DNA from: Oikopleura dioica
Taxonomy: Eukaryota > Chordata > Appendicularia > Copelata > Oikopleuridae
Reading direction: 5' to 3'
Assembly (NCBI GenBank): GCA_907165135.1
Contig: OU015566.1
Span: 8,230,157 to 8,294,156, forward strand
Length of the DNA stretch: 64,000 bases
Of this stretch, positions 55,564 to 64,000 are shown in pieces. The notes beneath the pieces were generated by a model that made no database searches, was not told where the DNA came from, and was given only the letters and a program-made list of their open reading frames with translations. How positions within the stretch are numbered: position 1 is the first letter of the stretch; each line of letters opens with the position of its first letter. The translations under genes and the position numbers were made by a program.

Positions 55564-56214
55564 TTATTCGGTGGCATCAACGTTCATGGTCTGGAGACCC
55601 TTGTAGGTGTCAACAGGGACGTAGGAAACAAGAGTGTACAGCTTGTTGGCGGAGTCTTCGTCCTCGTTTCGCTTTCGGTGAAGTCGGACTCGGATTCGGT
55701 ACTGGACGTTCTTGACACCGTGCTCCCAGACGGCCTTGTTCAATCGAGCGTCGATTCGGACGTCTAAGAAATTTGTCACATCTCGCGATCAGGTGAAGAA
55801 GGACTTACCCTTCGTGCCCATGGCGTTTCGGGCGAACTTTCGAATGGCGTCGATGGCCTTGGGTGCTCGGTGCTTGTTTCCGACTTTGAAGATTCGCTAG
55901 AGGTAAACAAGGTTAGGAAAGAAACGGTGGAACATCAAATTTGAGCGTCTGCCTAATTTTGAGAGTTGAAAATTTGAAGCCAAGGACGATCCAAGCTCTA
56001 GGGGTCCTAAATCCCTGGGCATTGGACATCCGAGGCAGGAGGCAATCGGAACGCTCGCGTTTGGGAGTTCAAAGACCAATCAGAAGGGATTGTCAACCTG
56101 CAGAATGATTTAGAGCAGATAAAGGGGATGGTAATCTACCTTGTGGAGGTTGATGGTGTACTCCCGGGCGATGACGTCCTTGATAGCGGATCTAGCCTTC
56201 TTTTCGCGAGCCAT
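55564..56214 (-). CDS. RPL31: 60S ribosomal protein eL31
   Basis: Large-subunit ribosomal protein near the exit tunnel. Three exons give about 120 residues: [60 protein letters not shown] and [20 protein letters not shown]. The first intron (about 55898-56140) is longer than is usual here; the second is about 45 nt. Upstream it shares a 464-bp region with the divergent mTERF gene, and downstream CAPZB follows at 64 bp. Confidence 0.97.
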
Positions 56215-56678
56215 TTCGACTTATTTGGTCCTTACGAGTCTGAAATTAGTAACAATGAGTGAGTGTTGTCAGATTGTATTTCGTTCGCAGAATTGGGAAT
56301 AGCGTCTCTGTTCCAAATATCTCTAAAAACTGGTCTGCTCCATTTTGTCAAAATTTTACTCCAGTGTGGCTCACGCGTCGTGCGTTAGACCAATCAGAAG
56401 CCTCTAGCGCCGAAATGACTCATTCCGCGCGTGCTCGTTTCTTTCAGAATTTCTTCTGAGTCTAAAAAGCTCTCAATAACAAACAACTAACAGTGACTCT
56501 TGACTTATGAACTTGTCTAATCTAAGAAATCAAGTCATGATGATTATGGGCAAAAAGGGTTGAAACAAGAATCATCGATTTTATTGGATAATCTTGGGAT
56601 TGCGCAAAATTTGGTAACGAGGTTTTCGCTCAAGAAACAAAATTCATATCAAAACTCATTCTTGGTAAAAAAATAATA
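56215..56678. promoter_or_regulatory. Divergent promoter region RPL31 / mTERF gene
   Basis: 464 bp between two start codons facing away from each other. It contains an ATTGG/CCAAT pair near 56390. Likely shared promoter by position; no further motif support. Confidence 0.4.
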
Positions 56679-58068
56679 ATGAGAAGAGCAGTAAGAGGAA
56701 GCGCCAGAATCAGTCGTCGATGTCAATCTGGTGAGAAAACAGTAATAACGGGAGTAAAAGACGACGATTTTTGTTAGTGACGGTGAACAAAGGCTGGTTT
56801 CGGCCGAAAGTACAAATTGAACGCGTCGATTTGGAGCGATATTTCATCATTGTCGAGGATCCTTCTCATTTCGTCTGGCAGAATCTGACCGACATCAAAG
56901 ACATCGAAGAAAGATTTCAAATCTTCGATCAGAATGAAGTTGAGAGAAATATTTTCGGCGATATTGTCTCAAGAGTACGGCATTTCTACGGCTTCATTAG
57001 TTAATGAGTTGTTTTATTCTAGTTCCCTGAAATTCTCGAGTACAGTTTGAAAAACCTCGACAGTCATTTGAAATTCTGGCTCGAGATGTTCCAAAACTCT
57101 TCAGAATACTCCTTCCATCTCAAATCCTACCCAGCCGCGTGTTTCCACCTCGACGACGGAGAATATTTACGCCGACGAAACGAAATGCTTGAGTTTCTCT
57201 TCTCGAACTTCGGCATCAACAGAAAGATGCTCATCAGACTGATTTTGGCGTACCCAAAATTTTTCAACAACGAAGTTGAGGAAATTTCAACGAAGCTAGA
57301 ATTGCTCAAGAATTTGTATGTTTCTATGGGCGGGAAGAATTTCAAGGTCTTTGGAAGAACTCAGCTAGGAAACGGGTTTTCAATGGAAATTTTTGTTAGT
57401 CACAAAGAATTTTTCGATCCATCAAAAATCCACCATCAGCACAGAATGTCCTTATCCTCGAAAAACCGGAGAAAATGGCTGATTTCATGGATCTTATGAC
57501 GAAAACCGGTTTATCATCCGAAGAAACGCTGAAAATCATCTCTAAAATGGCAGGAGTCTTACCGGATTTGGCACTAGAAAACGTAGAAATCACGATGAAT
57601 CTGCTCCAACGAGAATTAAATCTTGAAGAAAACTCGGGGATCAAAAAGATTTGTCTTGAAGGTGAATTTTCGTTGGTGGGAAACACAATCAATTATATTG
57701 TTCAGCACCAACCGTGATAACCTTATCTCCCGGAACTCTCAGCGAACGGTTAAAAGGCCTTCGTCAGTCGGGATTCGGCCCTTATGAAATTCTCGACCAC
57801 CCGGATTGCCTGACCGTTACGGGGCAAATTCTGACACATAGGATTCAAAAACTTGCGAGACTTGGAATCAACCCGTTACTGGAAAATCTTGTCGGGAACA
57901 AGGACGAATGGGAAGCAAAAGCTGATAAACTAAAGTAAGAAGTTCTTATACTTTGCCTTTTTTATTGCTTAGATGCGTTTTCTGATGGTTTTTATTTGTA
58001 GTTCTGAGTCTGGAAATCGCCCAAAGAATGCTCGCCCAATGTCCCCAGCAGTCATTCGACCAAGATAA
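56679..58068 (+). CDS. mTERF-family protein
   Basis: Mitochondrial transcription/translation regulator family built from roughly 35-residue helical MTERF repeats. The start MRRAVRGSARISRRCQS is basic, Ser/Arg-rich and suits a mitochondrial presequence. Repeats include FPEILEYSLKNLDSHL, NFGINRKMLIRLILAYPKFF, KTGLSSEETLKIISKMAGVL and LRQSGFGPYEILDHPDCLTV, each with the leucine/proline spacing of the family. Exons join through 41-60-nt GT-AG introns, including one of 47 nt near 57662-57708 that removes an apparent stop. The end is predicted at 58068. Which MTERF subgroup it belongs to is unclear. It is divergent from RPL31. Confidence 0.8.
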
Positions 58069-58415
58069 ATCAACTTTGAAAGCTTTGTGAACTTCTGTAT
58101 TTACAGCGTAATATATACAAAATAAATTCATCGGGACAATGGTCCTTTTTCCTTTCAAAAGACGTGTTTGAGTTTTATATTTAGCTTTCTCTGCCGCTTG
58201 AATGTGGAAAGAGCAGTGAATAATGATTTTAAAAGGTAGAACGGAAGCGTCTATTCAGAGCAACATCAAGCTTTTTTATTATCCTTTTGAAAAAAGAATC
58301 AGATAAGGGAAAAGATTCCGGAAAAATGAAGAGGATGAATTTCAAAGCAGGTAATCAATGCCGCTTTTTCATATTTAAAAACCTATGCACAATGAGGTCA
58401 AGCTAGTTTTAATAT
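58069..58415. other. Intergenic before MITE
   Basis: 3' flank of the mTERF gene. An AATAAA-type signal lies near 58121. No gene. Confidence 0.4.
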
Positions 58416-58423
58416 AAAATATG
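58416..58423. repeat. 8-bp target-site duplication, left
   Basis: AAAATATG, repeated exactly at 59263-59270. Confidence 0.75.
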
Positions 58424-59262
58424 GGGGCGGGCGGCCACGGTACAAAAGTGAAATTTTTACCGCGGGAACAAATTTTGTACCGCCGGTACAAAAAATGATA
58501 ATTTTTTTCCCAATAAAAACCGATTTTTACCCAAAATAATGATCATTTTTGGACAGAACTCCACCTCAGCAATACCAGTAAGGAGTTTCCTTCAATTCTA
58601 GCGCGAAGCGCACACTTTTCTCGGATTTTATTTTCGGCTTGTACCGCCGGTACAAAAATTTTGTAACGGCGGTACAAATTTGTACCGTGGGGCTGGGCGG
58701 GAGAATAATTCTGTGGACAGAACTATTCTGTGGAAACAGAACTATTCTGTGAAAAACAGAACTATTCTGTTTGAAACAGAACCATTCTGTTTGAAACAGA
58801 ACTATTCTGTGTCGAGCTTGGCAAAATTCACTTTGATTATGTCATAGATAGCCTATAATACTCTGGAACTCATGTCTAAGAGTGGAAAAGGATTGACTTC
58901 AGTCGGTCTTTGAATCTTGCAGCCAAATACAATATAAAACAATGATAGTTTGTTAAAAGAAGCTGAACCGAAGAGGCTATGAAGCACGCTACGGGCCTCC
59001 GGCCCTTGCGCGCATTTTCTGATAGAGAACTCATTGGGTTGGCAGGGGCAGTCTTTTTCTACCGCTGGGACTCATTTTTGGCAGCAAACAACTTCTGCAT
59101 TCGCAGAATATTAGTTATTTCGCCAAAAAAAAAATTTTTTTTCACAGAATTATTCTCCCGGAAAGGGGGGGTGTTATCGTGAGAATAATTCTGTTTTTCA
59201 CAGAATAGTTCTGTGCACAGAATTATTCTCCCGGTTGCCCGTACCGTGGCCGCCCTACACCC
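58424..59262. mobile_element. hAT-like MITE of composite inverted repeats
   Basis: An 839-bp element with imperfect terminal inverted repeats containing GGGCGGCCACGGTAC at both ends and an exact 8-bp flanking duplication (AAAATATG). Inside are several palindromic TACCGCCGGTACAAA units (about 58465-58690), then repeated ACAGAACTATTCTGT palindromes (58710-58820). Inverted CGGGAGAATAATTCTG blocks lie at about 58688-58704, 59146-59160 and 59190-59240. No coding capacity. The inner inverted blocks may be a second element inserted in the first. Confidence 0.78.
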
Positions 59263-59270
59263 AAAATATG
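59263..59270. repeat. 8-bp target-site duplication, right
   Basis: AAAATATG, matching 58416-58423. Confidence 0.75.
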
Positions 59271-59916
59271 CTATATTATTTTACGTTTAGTGAGTCGTTA
59301 ATTATCGCAAGTGACATTACCGTAGGGAGTCCTTGTAGGAAATATCAAGTAGACCTTCTCAGAGCCAAGCAAAATTTACGATCATTGCCGAAGCAGATTT
59401 TCACGAGAGAGAGAGATTAATTATTAATTAATCTTTCAAATGAGTCTCTGGGTCAGGAAAGTGGCGTTATCGATTTTGCTCCCTGGGCCAGATATGAATT
59501 CATCTGTAGATGAATTTGCTTCATTTGGCTCCCTCGTACTATCCAATTATAAATCCTTTCGACTTGCTAGATTTTTGCATAATTCATCACCTCGTCAGGC
59601 TCTCATGCCATACACGTAGTGTCAGAAGAAAAGAAAGAGAATTCAGCGCTTCACCGCCTCCAGTGATTTTATCTTTTTTTTCTAAAGACTTTTTAACAAA
59701 AGGGTGGATTACTGTTTTTGATTTCGAACGAGAGAGACAGAGCTTCAAGCACTTCTGAGGTGAGGAGGCTTCAGGATTTGCAGGGTATTCTCCGCCTAAC
59801 CGCATGGAGTAATTTTACGACCGTCGAAAAAACAACGCGTTGTTCTAAGCACAAAGTTCTTCAGAATGTTTTTAGAAAAGAGAGTCAATAACAATTTTTT
59901 CTCAAGATAATTTTTA
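59271..59916. other. Intergenic before PLD
   Basis: Nothing recognised. Short open frames only (for example 59510-59758). It would contain the phospholipase D promoter. Confidence 0.4.
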
Positions 59917-62900
59917 ATGGGAAAATGTCATCTTTGCCATTGTTGCTCATGTTTAGGCGCCATGCTGAAGAATGCAGGAAGATTCTTCGAGCGAATGAAG
60001 AGCGATGAAGGCTTGGTGAACGAATGTCAGAAGCAGTTCAAGATTGATCACAGAGAAGCTATTGAAGAGATTATCAGAAAACTACGTGCTGGGGAACGAT
60101 CCCCTGAGAAATTAGAATTGAGAGAGTTGTCTGGTGGCTTCTTTGGCGAAACGAGGAGTCTTGCTCATACTCAGGTAGACTCCATTTCTTGCTTTCTTTC
60201 TTCCAAGATTCCAAGAAAGGCGAAGTAGCAGGTTTTACATGGAACAAGCGGTACATCACTTTCTATGCAGACTTCTTCGTGTTGATGCAACTCGGAGATT
60301 TGGTAGAATGGGACAAAGAAAATGGGCCAAATAAGGATATGCTCGCAGACTACATCTTTCTCCCGGATGTAAATTTCAGCTGGAAACGCGTTTCGAAAGA
60401 AGAAATCATGGTCATAAATAGGTCCAGAGAGTGCACTCTCCGAGTGAAAGAGGAGGCAGACTACAATGTCATCTTACAGCACTTATGCGCACTTCAGTAC
60501 ATAACGATGAATAAGGATCATTTATCAGATGAGATTAAAGTACCTATTCATGAAAGGAATGAGGTTATAGAGTTTCTCTCTGTCAACGGAAATGAAGCGC
60601 TCGACTGGCATTTCGGTGAAAAGGAGTGCCAGAGATGAACTTTAAAACCGCTCATAAACGTAAAGTCTAAATATTCACCTAGAATACCATCCCATATAAG
60701 AGTAAAAACCGCATCCTTCCGAAAGTTCTTTTCTCGTCCGCCCAAATACCCCGGCAAAATGGTACGTCTGTGCAGATGTATATATGGCGAATTTAGCTGA
60801 CTCAATTGAAAATGCCACTGAGCGGGTGTTCATCGCAGATTGGCAAATTTCACCGATGATCTATCTGAAAAGAGATTACGACGGAGCCCATTCTTGTGGC
60901 ATGGGCACTGGAACTTATTGGCGCCTGGACCAAGTTTTAAAAAGAGCAGCAAACCGAGGAGTGCGAATTTATATTCTCGTCTATCAAGATCCAAGCGCTC
61001 TTGGACTCCGTAATTACGAAGCGACGAAATATCTACGGAAGTTCAACCGTCCAGAAGCTCACATTGCCGGCGAACTCCACGGGAAAGACATTTGCCAAGG
61101 AAATGACTGCATCTGGAAGAAACATGCCAATTTCTTTACCCTGACGCATCCGACTCTGGACGGGCCTAATAAATGGTCGCATCACGAGAAAATAGCCGTT
61201 GTTGATGATAAAATTGCTTTTATTGGCGGTTTAGACTTGAGCATGGGCAGATGGGATGTTCACGGAAAGTACCCAATGTTTGACCCAGATAGCAGAACTT
61301 TCAAGGGATTCGATTATTGGAGCCAATTCAACTCGAAACCAGATCAGAATCTGATCGAGTGTCGGCACGAGACCATCGGAGAAAACGGATCCAGAACTCA
61401 CTGCCTTTTTGACGAGACTGTAAGCTATCTTGATCGACAATCTGAAGCGCGATCGCCCTGGCATGACATCGCCTGTCGACTTCAAGGAGAAGCAGCGTTC
61501 GATGTCTCACTACATTTCATTGAACGATGGAATATGACGACGCACACAGCGTATCAATCGGCTGTAAAAATCAACCTGCCTGTTTTCCGAAAGATCCGCG
61601 TGTTCAATCCGTTCGATAAAATGCAGAAACAGTACATTGTTCCAAGAATTAGAAGTAAAGTTGTTAGAAGGTAAATAACACTCGTAATTCTAAATCGACA
61701 AATTAAATTTAGTCAACCGGTTGTGGCAGATGGCATACCCATGGCTGGAGGAGAAGTTGCCCGGCAAATTGAGGAGGTCAATACAAGATGCCAAATCATT
61801 CGCTCATCAGCAGCATGGTCTGCTGGCCTGAAGGAAACAGAACGGACCATCTACGATAATTACAAGGAACTCATTCAAAGCTCACAAAGATTTATCTTCA
61901 TTGAGAACCAATTCTTTGTGACTACATGCGGAGATTTCAACACTGATCCCAAACTACCACAAAATCAAATCGCTCTATTTCTTTGTGAAAGGATCATTCG
62001 AGCTTTCCGCGAGCGAAAGGAATTCAAAGTCTACATCGTGATTCCATGCATTCCTGGCTCTGGAGGAAGCTTGGAAGAGAACACAGCAGCTGGCCAGGAA
62101 ATTCTACTGCACATCACATATGAAAGCATTTCGAGAGGTGGAAATTCAATTTATGAATATCTCAAGAGATGCGAGCCAACCATCGAGTAAGTGTTTACTA
62201 TTTAAATATTTATTACAACTTATTAAGAGTGGAAGACTATATTTACTTCGCAAGCTACCGAACTCACGAAATGTACAACGGCGGGCTACACCAAGCAGTT
62301 GTATACCCTCACTCTAAACTGATGATTGTTGATGATCGCTTCACTATTATTGGTATGAGGGAGAACTATCACTCATTTATAATCAATTTTTTCTAGGCTC
62401 GGCAAATATCAACGACCGATCACTCATCGGCGACCGTGACAGCGAAATCGGTGCGATAATTGACAACGAATGCTTCGCAAGATCACTGCGTGTTCGAATC
62501 TGGTCAGTTGCTCTCGGTGATCCTGAGAATCTAGTGCAGACTGCACTCCCGCCCGAATCGGGAGAATTTTTTAAATATTGGAAAGATAGGGCAAAGTTCA
62601 ACTATCAGGTGAATAATTGAGAGATTAATATTTATGCGTTTCGTCATAAATAATTTGATTCCCATAAAATTATAATACACTTCACAATTTATCTCTCAGC
62701 TTTTCGACGAAGTATTCTGTATCTTGCCAAACAACACGGTTTACTCTCTTCCGGGAAAGTTTGAAGCTGCTTCTGAAGACTGGAAAGAATGGAAGCAAAG
62801 ATACGACAACCGCCCGGCAAAAACTCAAGTCGAAGCAGGTGCAGCCCGAATGGCTCAAAGAAGAGGATACCTCGTCAGCCATCCGCTCGATTTCCTCAAG

Positions 62901-63005
62901 AATGAGGATCGCGTCGACGAAATCAGCGATTTCTTCAAGAACCCTTCAGCCGCTTTCACAAAGGAAGGCATAACGCAATTCCTAGACGGAACCATGTTCC
63001 AATGA
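59917..63005 (+). CDS. PLD: Phospholipase D, PLD1/2 type
   Basis: Membrane-associated enzyme cleaving phosphatidylcholine to phosphatidic acid and choline. The N-terminal part has a cysteine cluster, then a PH-like region (FTWNKRYITFYADFFVLMQ). The first catalytic half starts near 60736 (NTPAKWYVCADVYMANLADS) and holds the HKD motif HHEKIAVVDDKIAFIGGLDL (61180-61240). RWDVHGKYP and PWHDIACRLQGEAAFDV follow. The second half has SAAWSAGLKETE, FIFIENQFFVTT and HSKLMIVDDRFTIIGSANIN (second HKD, across an intron at about 62353-62398). It ends DFLKNEDRVDEISDFFKN. No PX domain was found upstream. A second possible start is the ATG at 59960. The splice between about 60630 and 60730 is unclear. Introns are short. 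Confidence 0.93.
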
Positions 63006-63133
63006 AGCTAAAGACATGTATTTATCTGTATATTTGTTGCGAATCTTCTTCAATATTCCATGCTTAGCAAAACTATTTTTAAATCATTTTTCAATAAAGC
63101 TACAATCTCGGATTTTATTTGAAAAAGAATGAA

Positions 63134-63657
63134 TTACAAATACAAAATTTCCTTCAATTTAGCAAGAATTTTCGCCCCCAGCTTTACTTCCACTGAAAGC
63201 CTTGGACTTCCTCTGTTCAACTGATCAATGCTTGTTGTTGAAGTAACCTGTCTCTTAGCTTCTTCTAATCCCTTTGAAAATACCAAGAACTGGCTTTCTG
63301 CCTCTTCATCATTCTGTGGCGGGTACTCGGAGTCTTGCAGCCATTTTCTTACTGTTTTCACAGCAAGTGTCGTGGCTATATTCTCAATATTTAAATATCT
63401 TGAGTCTTTGTTTTACCGTTTTCTAAAACAAGTGACCCCTCGGGTGTTGTATTCCACCACAGAAAAAGTTGAGCGCTTTCTTCAGGTGTCAAGATTGACT
63501 TCTCTCCGTCAGTCTGGTCAAAAAGAAGAGGCTCGAACATAATGTCTGGCTCGTAGTAATAAAAGCCATCGTAGGTTACATTAAAACCGTGCTTGGAAGG
63601 TTCTCTATCAGCCGGGCGAAAAGTAACGGGATACCCGCTGGAAGAGTAAAAGGACAT
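63134..63657 (-). CDS. Unknown 150-170-residue protein
   Basis: ATG 63657 opens MSFYSSSGYPVTFRPADREP, with an aromatic stretch (YDGFYYYEPDIMFEPLLFD) and SAQLFLWWNTTPEGSLVLEN. A short intron (about 63375-63413) joins in frame to ATTLAVKTVRKWLQDSEYPP and a helical C-terminus. No signal peptide or known domain. It is convergent with phospholipase D, with a gap of about 130 bp. The canonical splice and codon pattern support a real gene. Confidence 0.6.
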
Positions 63658-64000
63658 GTTTTTTGATCACTGAGGCTTTACTCTCTCAAAGAGCGGAAAT
63701 AATATCTATGCGGATGCGTATACTTGCAAAGAAATGACGAATTCTGATTTATCATCGAAAGTTCTTCGCATTTTTATTTTAGCAATTTTATCCTTGTTTA
63801 TTTGGAAACAGTAAAATTGAAAAGAATGGGGGCAAAGTATTTTTTTTTTGGTGGACGAAAAAAGGAAATATAAAAATTACTCAGGGCGGCCTTAATTGAA
63901 ATAAAAGAATGAATGCTATTTTTTAAAATTGAAATATATATTTTTTGTCTTGGTCAGCAGCATTTTCAGCATGTGTTGTATACCGTTAGAGTACTTATCA
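63658..64000. other. Right edge, nothing recognised
   Basis: AT-rich upstream region of the minus-strand gene at 63134-63657. No feature. Confidence 0.4.

Noticed and set aside
60640-60740. Basic peptide KTASFRKFFSRPPKYPGK in the PLD gene
   Set aside because: It is out of frame with the following WYVCADVYMANL segment, which clearly belongs to phospholipase D. It is probably partly intronic.

Overview
The window is animal nuclear DNA. Genes are split by many very short GT-AG introns (mostly about 40-60 nt). Intergenic gaps are small, and there are head-to-tail clusters with 29-64 bp between cistrons that look like operons. A few introns appear to start with GA or GG. This combination, with chordate-type proteins such as a MARP-like ankyrin protein, caprin and calreticulin, suggests an appendicularian tunicate (Oikopleura-like). 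That assignment is inference and was not tested by any search.

The left half (about 1-30 kb) is gene-poor and rich in repeats and broken genes. It holds a 3.37-kb hAT-like element filled with about 50 copies of a 56-bp repeat (6299-9671), several decayed coding fragments, and a glutamate-decarboxylase-like gene on the minus strand (about 14401-29519). That gene is interrupted inside a coding exon by a 4.75-kb hAT-like element (14822-19572) with an exact 8-bp target duplication. The element carries a second 56-bp array and a nested 3.2-kb Penelope-like retroelement (16157-19374). The retroelement encodes a reverse transcriptase with a GIY-YIG domain, and its terminal repeats contain hammerhead-ribozyme-like motifs. 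A 4.7-kb intron of the same decarboxylase gene contains, on the other strand, a Shaker-type potassium channel gene or pseudogene (24426-27660).

The right half (about 30-64 kb) is gene-dense. Plus strand: a kinase-like protein lacking catalytic residues, calreticulin, a small membrane protein, ERH, a condensation-type acyltransferase and a MARP-like ankyrin protein. Minus strand: caprin, then the tight cluster DPM3-AAGAB-IFT22, an ENTPD4/7-type nucleotidase with a chimeric partial duplicate beside it, NACA, TMEM14, CAPZB and RPL31. Plus strand again: an mTERF-family protein and a phospholipase D. Last comes an unrecognised minus-strand gene. Two further small hAT-like elements lie in an AAGAB intron (48097-48952) and between the mTERF and PLD genes (58424-59262).

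The genes do not form one pathway. They are mostly housekeeping functions: ER folding, dolichol-mannose synthesis, adaptor assembly, ciliary transport, actin capping, ribosome and nascent-chain handling, and mitochondrial gene expression. Single-base shifts in A/T runs or near repeats (calreticulin, DPM3, decarboxylase) could be real lesions or residual sequencing errors.
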